NCBI GenBank assembly: GCA_016283775.1
Contig: JAEENL010000141.1
Location: 1-64,000, forward strand
Direction of reading: 5' to 3'
DNA from: Lachnospiraceae bacterium
Lineage (GTDB): Bacteria; Bacillota; Clostridia; Lachnospirales; Lachnospiraceae
DNA length: 64,000 bases
Shown: positions 52,792 to 61,372 of the stretch, in pieces
Layout of the letters: the number at the start of each line of letters is the position of its first letter
Position numbering within the stretch: the first letter of the stretch is position 1
Made by a program: the position numbers and the translations under genes
Notes under the pieces: model-generated
Seen by the model: only the letters and a program-made list of their open reading frames with translations
The model's database searches: none
Told to the model about the DNA's origin: nothing

Positions 52792-53331
52792 ATGAAGGTT
52801 CTTATTGCATCGGATATTCACGGCTCCGCGCTTTATTGCGGGAAGCTGATGGAAAGAATAGAAAAAGAAGCACCTGACAAGGTAGTGCTTCTTGGAGACC
52901 TGCTTTATCACGGTCCGAGGAATGCGCTCCCCGGTGAATATGACTGCAAAAAAGTCGCGGACATGCTGAATTCCATAAAGGATAAGCTTCTCTGCGTGCG
53001 CGGAAACTGCGACGCCGAGGTCGACCAGATGATGCTGGAATTCCCGATAATGGCTGATTACGCCGAACTCTGGATGGGGAAGTACAACGTTTTTGCGACC
53101 CACGGCCATCTTTACGGCGAGACCAACCCGCCCCCGATCGGCAAGGGCGACATCCTCCTCTGCGGCCACACCCACGTGCCCGCATGCAGAGATCACGGCA
53201 CCTTCATCTACATGAACCCCGGCTCCGTGTCGATCCCGAAGGGTGGCTCAGACCACAGCTATATGGTGTTTGAGAACGACGAGTTTAAGTGGAAGACGAT
53301 AGATGGGGTGGAATACAGGCCGGAGGGGTAA
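52792..53331 (+). CDS. yfcE: YfcE-family metallophosphoesterase
   Basis: A 179-residue calcineurin-like phosphodiesterase of the YfcE/MJ0936 group. Metal sites are clear: SDIHG, LGDLLYHGP, VRGNCD, ATHGH and CGHTHVP. Length and motif order are normal. These cytoplasmic enzymes hydrolyse phosphodiesters in vitro; the natural substrate is unknown. Single gene with its own promoter. Confidence 0.92.
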   Translation: MKVLIASDIHGSALYCGKLMERIEKEAPDKVVLLGDLLYHGPRNALPGEYDCKKVADMLNSIKDKLLCVRGNCDAEVDQMMLEFPIMADYAELWMGKYNVFATHGHLYGETNPPPIGKGDILLCGHTHVPACRDHGTFIYMNPGSVSIPKGGSDHSYMVFENDEFKWKTIDGVEYRPEG

Positions 53332-53341
53332 GCAAGCAAAT

Positions 53342-54562
53342 TTATCTACACAGCAACACAAACTCCGTAGGCGGGAAATTCTCTCCATAATGACGGAAAT
53401 AAAACTTGTATCCCGGGTACATCCTGTCGATCATTACCGGGATCTTCCAAATATCCTCATACCCATGATACGTGCAGATGGCAAGCTTGGGATGACGGGT
53501 TGATATTGTTTTTTCAAGGCCGAGCAGTGCAGACTGTTCGGCTCCTTCTATGTCCATTTTGATGAAAGTCGCTTCGTCGCCTACCTCATCGTCAAGAGGG
53601 ACGATTTCAACGGAGACGCCGGATTCCTTTGTGGAAAGAGAGTTTGCGGAAGCGACTTCCCCTTCATTCAGAAACATTGTGTCGTACGTTGCCCCGGCGC
53701 CCTTTTGATGGACAACGATGTCATGCCAGTTGGCTCTTTTTATTAAGGAATCCAGTTCTTCCACGGACTTTGGAGAGATCTCGTAAGCGTGGATTTTCTT
53801 ATAAAATGAGCCATAGGTGTGAATATAGTCGGCAATGGAATCTCCCTTAAATGCGCCGACATCGACCAATACTTCATCTTTATTATTTGGAAAGATATCC
53901 GGATCCCAATAATCGGTAAAGCAGGATTTCATCCTTGTAGGATAATCGAGATCGAAGTTGAGCCAGTTGTTGAGGATAGAGGTCAAAGTGCATTTTGACA
54001 CATAGTCATCAAGACGCTTGTACAGCCAGAGAAAATCATACGCATGGCGCTTTACAGAAGCAACACGTCCCTCCAACGCGGAGTAGTCTCCTGACTCAGG
54101 ATCCAGAGGACCCCAAAGAGGATACTTTGAAAAATACAGCTTGAAATCATCGTAGGCTTGTTGTGATCTTTGGCGTATTTCCTGTAATTTGTTTTTGAGA
54201 ACTTCAAGAAGAGCATCCTCGCTGTTGCTTAATGCCTGCTTGATGATGCAGATAAATTCCGCATCATAATAGTTTTGGATCATTAATGGTGATGACATCT
54301 CATCCAAAATGTGACGCGTGGTGATGAGCCACTCTTCGTCAGAAAGACGGGAGATGCTGATGGTGGCTTCCAGAGAACGCTTTAATTCCTTTTCCAGAAG
54401 AGACGTTACCTGAATTCTGGTTTCAGTAACGCCTTGCCGAAGTTCATCATCTTCATTTTGTGACAGATATGCCAAAGCTTCTTCCACGGTATCGAGTAAA
54501 GGGGAAATGCGGCTGACGATGTCACTTGAAACAGTTTGATTGTTCTGACTTGCAAGACTCAT
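53342..54562 (-). CDS. FkbM-family methyltransferase with helical N-terminal extension
   Basis: A 406-residue protein. The N-terminal ~200 residues are helical and not recognised. Residues from about 228 form a SAM methyltransferase of the FkbM type: VLVDVGAFKGDSI (motif I), HAYEISPKS, then FIKMDIEGAEQSALLGLEKTI. FkbM enzymes methylate sugars or polyketides; next to flagellin and glycosyltransferase genes this one probably O-methylates flagellin glycans (inference). CAGGAG lies eight bases before ATG 54562. Confidence 0.85.
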   Translation of the reverse strand: MSLASQNNQTVSSDIVSRISPLLDTVEEALAYLSQNEDDELRQGVTETRIQVTSLLEKELKRSLEATISISRLSDEEWLITTRHILDEMSSPLMIQNYYDAEFICIIKQALSNSEDALLEVLKNKLQEIRQRSQQAYDDFKLYFSKYPLWGPLDPESGDYSALEGRVASVKRHAYDFLWLYKRLDDYVSKCTLTSILNNWLNFDLDYPTRMKSCFTDYWDPDIFPNNKDEVLVDVGAFKGDSIADYIHTYGSFYKKIHAYEISPKSVEELDSLIKRANWHDIVVHQKGAGATYDTMFLNEGEVASANSLSTKESGVSVEIVPLDDEVGDEATFIKMDIEGAEQSALLGLEKTISTRHPKLAICTYHGYEDIWKIPVMIDRMYPGYKFYFRHYGENFPPTEFVLLCR

Positions 54563-54710
54563 ACTGATTTCTCCTGTATAATAAGCATTTTTAATCTGGA
54601 TAAAATAGTATCTTTGAAAATCAGTATATCTTTTGTGATAAGCAGTGTCAATAACGTGTGTGGGCTATCGACACGGTAATGTTACAGCAGTTTCCGGAAG
54701 GATGAAAAGA

Positions 54711-54739
54711 TTGACACGATTGAAATGACAGTGTAGTAT
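54711..54739 (+). promoter_or_regulatory. Promoter of the double-GT2 gene
   Basis: TTGACA (54711-54716), 17-bp spacer, TAGTAT (54734-54739). Between it and the gene lie three imperfect copies of CTAACAAA (54751-54775) whose role is unknown. Confidence 0.55.
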
Positions 54740-54839
54740 AAAAAAGTACTAACAAAGTCTAACAAAATCTAATACAAAAACAGACTACTGACACAAGTGG
54801 GCGCATGAGATGGCGCCATTTACAAAGCGAGAAAAGAAT

Positions 54840-57308
54840 ATGTTTACACCAATACTGTCAATAAGCATCCTTGTTTCAAACAGAATAGATACCGTGAAAA
54901 AGACCATGGAATCGGTAAAGCGCATCATGGACAGAGTGCCGTCGGAACTCATTGTGGTAGACACCGTCGGTGAAGAAAAGACCGACGGCTCGCTTTTCGT
55001 CGCAAAGGAATATGCCACAAAGATCGTGCACTTTGACTGGATAAATGATTTTGCGGCAGCGAGGAATGCAGGGCTCAAAGAGGCCTCCGGTGAGTGGTTC
55101 ATGTTCCTCGACGATGACGAGGAGTTTAAGGACATCGAAGATATCGTGTCCTTTTTTGAGGCCGGCGAATATAAAAAGTATAACAGTGCGACATATAAAT
55201 TGCATGACTATACCGACGATCAGGGACACTATATCGTGGCGGATATGCAACGCATGGTGAAACGCCTTCCCGAGACGGCTTTCAAAGGCAGGATTCATGA
55301 ATATATCTCTCCTATGAGACTGCCGGTCAAAGAACTCCAAAGTTTTGCTGAACATCACGGGTATGTTTTTAAAACCCATGAAGATCAGGTAAAGAAATTT
55401 GAACGGAATTTCCCGCTCATAGAAGGGGAATTGAAAGAGGATCCTTGGAACGTCAGGATACGTCTGCATTTTATCCAGGCATGCATGTCGCTTCCCGAAT
55501 ATGTCGACCGGGCAGACAGGGCTTGTGTGGAAACAATCGACGCGGATACGGACAAGATATCAATGGAGTCCGTACGTACATCCTATTACCAGTGGATCCT
55601 GTGTGCGTATGTCAGGATCGCAACTCAAGGCGAGGATGACGAAGAGATACTCCGCCGGATCGATAAAGTGCGGTCTACTATTTATTTAAGCGAGCTTTCA
55701 AAACTGGCGCTTGCCATAATGGAGATCAAGGTCGCTACGCGCGCTGAAATTCTTGGGAGGATTGAAAATGACCTTGCCGAGATAGAGAAAAACTACACAT
55801 TTTTAAAAAACGACAAAGAGGCATTGTTTTTCCAAAAGTCGCTGGATCAGGACCTGTTTATGAATGACGGTAACGTTCTGATGGCTTTGAGGTATGGTAT
55901 TTCGACCCTGAGAAAAGCCGGATTTGAAAGAGGCTCTCAAAGAGAAAACATATTTCGGAATGCTTTCGGATTTTACAGAAATGTCCAGAACAAGCCCGTT
56001 CTTTCTGTACAGGTTCTGGTTTCCAAGGATCGTGAAAGCGTGGAAAGGTGTTTTAAGTCGATAGTACCGCTCAAAGAGATGACAGACTGCGAGATAGTTG
56101 CGGTTGATACTCTTGGGGCAAAAAGACAAGGGGGGTTGCCTGAGACAGTAAAAAAATATGCCGACCGCATCGTTGATCATGATTGGACATGCGATTTTTC
56201 CGCGGCAAGGAATGCCGGACTTAAGGAGGTGAACGCAGAGTGGTTCATGTACATCGACGATGATGAGGAAATGGATGATGTTAAGGAAACCGCAGAGTTC
56301 TTTAGCAGCGCTGAATATATAGACTACAACAGTGCAGCGTATACGGTCAGAAATTATATGGACAAGGGTGGCACAGCGTTTACGGATGCGGTCCTCCCCC
56401 GCATGGTAAGGGTGTCTGAAGAAACAAGGTTTGAAAATGTGATAGATGAGGAGTTGCATCCTTTCAGTCCGCCGTGCAAATACTTTAAGACGATCATCAA
56501 GCACTATGGCTATATTTTTGAAAAAGAGGAAGAACGGCAAAATCATGCATCCCGAAAACAGGCATACCTGGAGCGCGCAGTAAAAGAACACCCGGAGTCC
56601 CTTGAGGTCAGGGCACAGTATGCGGATGATGTGGCAAGACATGATGCGGAAAAAGGGATATGTCTTGTAAGGGACATTATTTCGGAATTTGAGAGGGATA
56701 AAGAAAATCCGTGGTACCAGCTGATGATATCGGTCCTTTTCAGGCTGCACGAGTCTGTCGGAACTCCGGTTTCGTCCGTTATCGAGGAATACAGGTCGTT
56801 AAGGCAGAGCGGTGTATGCGGAGAATATGCAGGATGCGCCGCAGCCTCTGAAGTGACGAGAATATGCCTTTTGCAGGATTTTCAAGGCGGGGCAGGTGAA
56901 TTTGCCACTGACTATTTTGCCGGATATGAAAAGATCAAATCGGATCCGGAAAAGTACTCCGCCGAACTTAAAGGAGATCTTAAGACCTTTACAGAAGACG
57001 ATGTTCACAATGAAATGCTGTACTTTGGAACTGCAGCATTTCTTACCGTAAATGATGTGGAACGCGCGTGGAAGAGCTTGACAGAAATGCCGTGGGAAGA
57101 TCCCGGTTTTAAGCAGGGAGCGGATTCCCTGGGGCTTCTTTTCTATACAAACAGCAGGGATGAGCGATGTGAATATCTGTTTGGTGCTGTCAGAAACATA
57201 ATGCGTAATCCCGCGATCAAACCGGCGTTTACAGCACTGCTGCAAAGCAATCCTGCAGCAAAAGCGGCTGTTGACAGGTGCCTGGAAGCCATGGCAGGGA
57301 AACGATGA
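54840..57308 (+). CDS. Tandem GT2 glycosyltransferase
   Basis: An 822-residue cytoplasmic protein with two GT2 domains: about 1-125 (PILSISILVSNRIDTVKKTMESV, ending DDDEEF) and about 380-505 (PVLSVQVLVSKDRESVERCF, ending DDDEEM). Both keep the DWxxDFxAARNAGLKEAxxEWFMxxDDDEE motif. The two halves, including the helical regions after each GT2 domain, are an internal duplication. Start is ambiguous: ATG 54840 begins directly at the first beta strand; ATG 54810 adds ten residues; neither has a strong ribosome binding site. Located between FkbM and flagellin genes, so flagellin glycosylation is the likely role (inference). Confidence 0.85.
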   Translation: MFTPILSISILVSNRIDTVKKTMESVKRIMDRVPSELIVVDTVGEEKTDGSLFVAKEYATKIVHFDWINDFAAARNAGLKEASGEWFMFLDDDEEFKDIEDIVSFFEAGEYKKYNSATYKLHDYTDDQGHYIVADMQRMVKRLPETAFKGRIHEYISPMRLPVKELQSFAEHHGYVFKTHEDQVKKFERNFPLIEGELKEDPWNVRIRLHFIQACMSLPEYVDRADRACVETIDADTDKISMESVRTSYYQWILCAYVRIATQGEDDEEILRRIDKVRSTIYLSELSKLALAIMEIKVATRAEILGRIENDLAEIEKNYTFLKNDKEALFFQKSLDQDLFMNDGNVLMALRYGISTLRKAGFERGSQRENIFRNAFGFYRNVQNKPVLSVQVLVSKDRESVERCFKSIVPLKEMTDCEIVAVDTLGAKRQGGLPETVKKYADRIVDHDWTCDFSAARNAGLKEVNAEWFMYIDDDEEMDDVKETAEFFSSAEYIDYNSAAYTVRNYMDKGGTAFTDAVLPRMVRVSEETRFENVIDEELHPFSPPCKYFKTIIKHYGYIFEKEEERQNHASRKQAYLERAVKEHPESLEVRAQYADDVARHDAEKGICLVRDIISEFERDKENPWYQLMISVLFRLHESVGTPVSSVIEEYRSLRQSGVCGEYAGCAAASEVTRICLLQDFQGGAGEFATDYFAGYEKIKSDPEKYSAELKGDLKTFTEDDVHNEMLYFGTAAFLTVNDVERAWKSLTEMPWEDPGFKQGADSLGLLFYTNSRDERCEYLFGAVRNIMRNPAIKPAFTALLQSNPAAKAAVDRCLEAMAGKR

Positions 57309-57387
57309 TTCATTCGGAGTGTTGATGTTTATATAGATTGTTTATAAAATCACCTGTTAAATTTATAGATTGTTAATGGAAAAAGGC

Positions 57388-57414
57388 TAAAGTCTGGTGT
57401 ATAATTTCCGATAT
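57388..57414 (+). promoter_or_regulatory. Sigma-28 promoter of flagellin gene 1
   Basis: TAAA (57388-57391), 16 bp, CCGATAT (57408-57414): an exact match to the flagellar sigma-D/sigma-28 consensus. The leader before the gene is about 165 bases. Confidence 0.9.
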
Positions 57415-57521
57415 AAAAGGTACAAGGGCAGTGCCCCCAAAATTTTTTAGGTAATTATTCCGAATGAAGCCTAGGTCGTTCGGATAGTTATAAAAACAAC
57501 AACAAATTAACAAACGTGGCT

Positions 57522-57588
57522 CCGAAAGGATTCGGGGCGCTCAAGGATCCAGAGTGGACCTTGTACACATACCAAGGAGGTAAAAATT
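57522..57588 (+). promoter_or_regulatory. Probable CsrA-binding leader of flagellin gene 1
   Basis: CCGAA-AGGA-TTCGG (57522-57535) is a hairpin presenting GGA in its loop, the classic CsrA site. Further GGA motifs lie in AAGGATCC and GTGGACC, and the last is the ribosome binding site AAGGAGG before ATG 57589. In Bacillus, CsrA and FliW control hag this way. Confidence 0.55.
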
Positions 57589-59214
57589 ATGGCAATGATC
57601 GTTCAACACAACTTAAAGGCAATGAATACCAACAGACAGCTTGGTATTTCGACAAACGCTCTTTCCAAATCAACCGAGAAGCTTTCATCCGGTTACAGAA
57701 TCAACAGGGCAGCAGATGACGCAGCAGGTTTGGCAATATCTGAAAAGATGAGAAGCCAGATCAGAGGCCTCAATCAGGCATCTTCGAACTCTCAGGATGG
57801 TATCTCCATGATCCAGACTGCTGAGGGTGCTCTTCAGGAATCCCACAGCATTTTACAGAGAATGAGAGAACTTGCTGTTCAGGCAGCAAACGGAACTGAG
57901 ACTGACGAAGACCGTCAGAACCTTCAGGATGAGATCACACAGCTTCAGTCTGAACTTGATCGTATCTCTACAGATACAGAGTTCAATACCATGAAGCTCC
58001 TTGACGGATCTCTTGATGGTAGTGGCGCTGTTAGCAGTGCTGGTCCTAAGTTTGGCGTTTACGATGCTAAGTTGCAGGGCTTTGTAACATCTGATACTGT
58101 AGGTGTTAGTATAACAACTAATACCACCGCAACAGAGGGTGGCGAGTCTGCGATTTGGAGCAATGATGGAAAAACTCTTACCATCAATCTCCATAACAAC
58201 ACAACCTATACCGAAGCTGAATTAGATAAGCTCATTAAGGAAGCTAAACAGGAAGATAGTACTGCTGCCAATAGGCCTGCACAGATTGAACTTAATCTTA
58301 ACAACGGTACCTATACAGCTACTGCAGCAAACGCTGCTAGCGGAGCTACTACTGCAACAGGTGTTAAAGCTAAGATTGAAAATGAGACACTTACTGCTGC
58401 AGCTGCAGGTAAGTTTATCGGCGCTAACAAGATTTCCATCACGGCAAATAAGTATGGTGCGGATAACAATATTACCATTAAGATCTTCTTCGATAAAGAA
58501 GAAGGAGACGAGAAGTTCGAATTAAAGACAGCTGCTACTTATGCTACAACGGGTGCGCTTTCTGATAAGGGACAGTATGAACTTCATCTTGCAACAGGTG
58601 TAGAGTACACCGCTGGTGATATTGAAAAGCTTTTCGCTACTCAGGGATTTTCGGCAAGCGTTACTCTTTCCGGACCTAATCCTGATGAGCCCAATACTCT
58701 GTTCGTTACACAGAAAGAGGCTACAGGTCAGGCAATCACATTAGCAAACGGTGCCGGTCTTGGCGATACTGATGCTTATCTTGGACAGAAGAACTATGAT
58801 GTTCAGTCCGGTGGTGAAGGTGTTACCCTTCAGGTTGGCGCTAACTATGGTCAGACGATATCTTTTGGTATCGGCGATATGGGTGCTAAGTCTCTCGGCG
58901 TTGATGGAACAAAGGTTAACGTTGCAACTCAGACCGGAGCTCAGAATGCACTTGACAAGATTGATGGAGCTATTTCGACAGTTTCGAAGCAGCGTTCACT
59001 TCTCGGTGCTATTCAGAACAGACTTGAGCATACGATAGCTAACTTGGATAACACAGCTGAGAACTTACAGTCTGCTGAGTCTGCTATCCGTGACGTTGAT
59101 ATGGCTGATGAGATGGTTCAGTATTCTAAGAATAACATCATCCAGCAGGCAGCTACATCGATGCTCGCTCAGGCTAACCAGTCGAACCAGGGCGTTCTGT
59201 CACTTTTAGGCTAA
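57589..59214 (+). CDS. fliC: Flagellin 1
   Basis: A 541-residue flagellin. Conserved D0/D1 helices at both ends: [19 protein letters not shown]...[22 protein letters not shown] and [30 protein letters not shown]. The central ~300 residues are a variable, surface-exposed region with two copies of a small beta-alpha unit ([14 protein letters not shown] and [14 protein letters not shown]). AAGGAGG seven bases before the start. It is exported by the flagellar type III system. Ends before a strong terminator. Confidence 0.96.
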   Translation: MAMIVQHNLKAMNTNRQLGISTNALSKSTEKLSSGYRINRAADDAAGLAISEKMRSQIRGLNQASSNSQDGISMIQTAEGALQESHSILQRMRELAVQAANGTETDEDRQNLQDEITQLQSELDRISTDTEFNTMKLLDGSLDGSGAVSSAGPKFGVYDAKLQGFVTSDTVGVSITTNTTATEGGESAIWSNDGKTLTINLHNNTTYTEAELDKLIKEAKQEDSTAANRPAQIELNLNNGTYTATAANAASGATTATGVKAKIENETLTAAAAGKFIGANKISITANKYGADNNITIKIFFDKEEGDEKFELKTAATYATTGALSDKGQYELHLATGVEYTAGDIEKLFATQGFSASVTLSGPNPDEPNTLFVTQKEATGQAITLANGAGLGDTDAYLGQKNYDVQSGGEGVTLQVGANYGQTISFGIGDMGAKSLGVDGTKVNVATQTGAQNALDKIDGAISTVSKQRSLLGAIQNRLEHTIANLDNTAENLQSAESAIRDVDMADEMVQYSKNNIIQQAATSMLAQANQSNQGVLSLLG

Positions 59215-59286
59215 TCCATAATTTCATGAAAAATTTGGTGGTGCTTTGATGAACTAGGCTTAAGTCAGGTATGAACCAAATAACGG

Positions 59287-59314
59287 CGGGGTGCACGAAA
59301 GTGCACCCCGTTTT
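59287..59314 (+). terminator. Terminator of flagellin gene 1
   Basis: CGGGGTGCAC/GTGCACCCCG with GAAA tetraloop (59287-59310) and T4. Convergent gene on the other strand ends at 59341. Confidence 0.93.
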
Positions 59315-59340
59315 GTGTTAGTATTATCTTGAGAGATCTT

Positions 59341-61017
59341 TTATATCTGAATATTTACGTCAAGTATGTCGGCAAGTTGCATCGTAAGGGATTTTCTCTC
59401 GTAATTTGAGATGACATTTATGTCCGGTGGCGCAGGAATTTCGCGATGCTCCCATTTTTCATATTCTTTTAGAATAAAATCTTTAATCCCTGAGATGTCG
59501 CCGAAACTTAAGGTTTTGCCACTCCCGGTTTTTTGTATGATATCTGCTGCATCACCGTCTTTTGGAGCCAATGAAAGAATGGGACGACCGGATCTTAAAT
59601 AATCAAAAAGTTTTCCGGGAATCCATGATTTGTTTATTTGATCGTTGCCGGTGATCATCAAAAGAATGTCTGAATTCACATTATTTCTGAGAGTTTCCTT
59701 ATGTGCAAGATATCCTTTGAACTCGAATATATCATCAAATCCACAACTGGTAATGAGATCCTCATTCTTCTTGTCGACGGAACCTATCACCTGAAGCCGA
59801 ACATTGCTTCGGTCGACCAAACCATCACTAAATAATTGGGATAACGCTTGAGTGATTGGCTCGAGAGTTTGCGAAGCTGCATACAATATTCCACTGAAAG
59901 TGATCGTGAATTTTTCGCCTCTGTCGGATGGAAAAGGGATATCTTTATAATCATCTTCGTCGTATCCGTTTGTTATGACAGATATCTTATTTTGCGGAAC
60001 TCCAAGGCGCGCAATATAGTCATTACATGCACTTGGGGCTACACAAATGTTATGATCCGCAAGCTTCAGAAGGTTCGTTTCCAACTTTAAAAGAAGCTTA
60101 TACATGATGTTGGCTTTGGAGTTTCCGACCAGAGGGTTGCCTGTCCATTGATCACGATAGTCGGCAATCCACGAAATTCCGTATTTCCTTTTCAGATACG
60201 CTCCGATAATGTGGGCACTGTAAGGTCCTGAAGTAGTAAACACAGCATCATAATCGGTGATGTCAAGGCTGTTTTCAATATATTGCGCCGCATCGTAACT
60301 CCATGGAAGACAACTGTCGGGAAAAGTCAGCAAGTCTTTTATTCCGTTATTTGATCTTAATACTTTCTCTACTAATGAAAGGGCCTCACGATCTGTACAT
60401 AATAATTCGCGTATGAATTCAAAAACATTGTTGACACGCTTGGCATCAAATTCTACTCTGTCGCCTTGACAAAGAGTGTCCGGAAGCCGATGGACAATGG
60501 TACTATCAGGAATCTCTAGGGTTAGGCTTTGGTCGGCAAAGTTCCATCCTTTGGGCGGGTTTTTTGCCGAGATTACCTCAACGTCCCAACCGTATAAAGG
60601 CAGATATTTCGCAAATTTCAGTGACCTGTAAACGCCGGATCCTCCAAGCGGTGGGAAATAATATGCTATCATTAGAACCGTATGAGGGGTGGGAATATCA
60701 GAGCGTACACTTTCTTCGGCATAAGAAAGGTTTTGGTTTAAAGCCTTTTCTAAATCTGAGGGATTATGTTCGCTAATGTTCACAGAAGATGTGTAAAGGA
60801 GCTCGCAGTAATCCTCCAAAAGTTTAATAGTTTTATCGATATTAGATTCCGTTTCATCGATGATGTTTCCAATCTGTATAGCGGTATCCTGACAATCGCA
60901 TATAAGAGAAAAAGCGGCATCTAACGATTGATCTTCTAAAAGGGCAGATAGTCTCTTATGAGCTTCGTATAAAGTCTTGATGATCTCGATTATCTGCTTT
61001 TTGACCTGTTTTTTCAT
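59341..61017 (-). CDS. GT4 glycosyltransferase with helical N-terminal domain
   Basis: A 558-residue protein. Residues 1-100 are a helical, probably coiled region (QIIEIIKTLYEAHKRLSALL, then DCQDTAIQIGNIIDETE). The rest is a GT-B fold: donor-side YYFPPLGGSGVYRSLKFAKYL at the start and the GT4 region SWIPGKLFDYLRSGRPILSLAPKDGDAADII near the end. Lies between the two flagellin genes on the opposite strand and has its own promoter; a role in glycosylating flagellin is inferred. AGGAGGT lies three bases before ATG 61017. Confidence 0.85.
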   Translation of the reverse strand: MKKQVKKQIIEIIKTLYEAHKRLSALLEDQSLDAAFSLICDCQDTAIQIGNIIDETESNIDKTIKLLEDYCELLYTSSVNISEHNPSDLEKALNQNLSYAEESVRSDIPTPHTVLMIAYYFPPLGGSGVYRSLKFAKYLPLYGWDVEVISAKNPPKGWNFADQSLTLEIPDSTIVHRLPDTLCQGDRVEFDAKRVNNVFEFIRELLCTDREALSLVEKVLRSNNGIKDLLTFPDSCLPWSYDAAQYIENSLDITDYDAVFTTSGPYSAHIIGAYLKRKYGISWIADYRDQWTGNPLVGNSKANIMYKLLLKLETNLLKLADHNICVAPSACNDYIARLGVPQNKISVITNGYDEDDYKDIPFPSDRGEKFTITFSGILYAASQTLEPITQALSQLFSDGLVDRSNVRLQVIGSVDKKNEDLITSCGFDDIFEFKGYLAHKETLRNNVNSDILLMITGNDQINKSWIPGKLFDYLRSGRPILSLAPKDGDAADIIQKTGSGKTLSFGDISGIKDFILKEYEKWEHREIPAPPDINVISNYERKSLTMQLADILDVNIQI

Positions 61018-61083
61018 GTGACCTCCTAAAGGTGATTATCTGGGATAGATGCTCCTTTGTGACGGGAATTTACCATATGGATA

Positions 61084-61112
61084 ATTTTACCATTATGATA
61101 GCAGTGTAGCAA
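61084..61112 (-). promoter_or_regulatory. Promoter of the GT4 gene
   Basis: On the minus strand TTGCTA (61107-61112), 17 bp, TAAAAT (61084-61089), 66 bp before the start. The 355-bp gap 61018-61372 otherwise holds only the sigma-28 promoter and leader of flagellin 2. Confidence 0.6.
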
Positions 61113-61255
61113 TAGACTCCGGCGGTTTTTGTGTAGAAATCATGAACTCCGATACAGTAATGCTCATGATCAAAAACCTCCCCATATCGGCATTTCCTTT
61201 CAAAAACTTAATAGTCTATCGAAAAAGAAATATTTTTATTTTTTGTACAATGGGC

Positions 61256-61282
61256 TAAATTCTGATTATTCTTCGCCGATAA
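61256..61282 (+). promoter_or_regulatory. Sigma-28 promoter of flagellin gene 2
   Basis: TAAA (61256-61259), 16 bp, CCGATAA (61276-61282). Same spacing as for flagellin 1. Leader of about 85 bases contains GGA motifs at 61342 and 61346 and GGGAGG at 61358-61363, possible CsrA sites, but no clear hairpin. Confidence 0.9.
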
Positions 61283-61372
61283 ATAAGGTAGCAAGGATAA
61301 GCCGATGGACGTTTCGTTTTTGGAAAGAGCGTAACGACAAAGGATGGATCACCGACAGGGAGGTAAATATTT

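Noticed and set aside
55803-56750. A 315-codon minus-strand frame
   Set aside because: Antisense to the double-GT2 gene; Cys/His/Ile-rich composition and no ribosome binding site.
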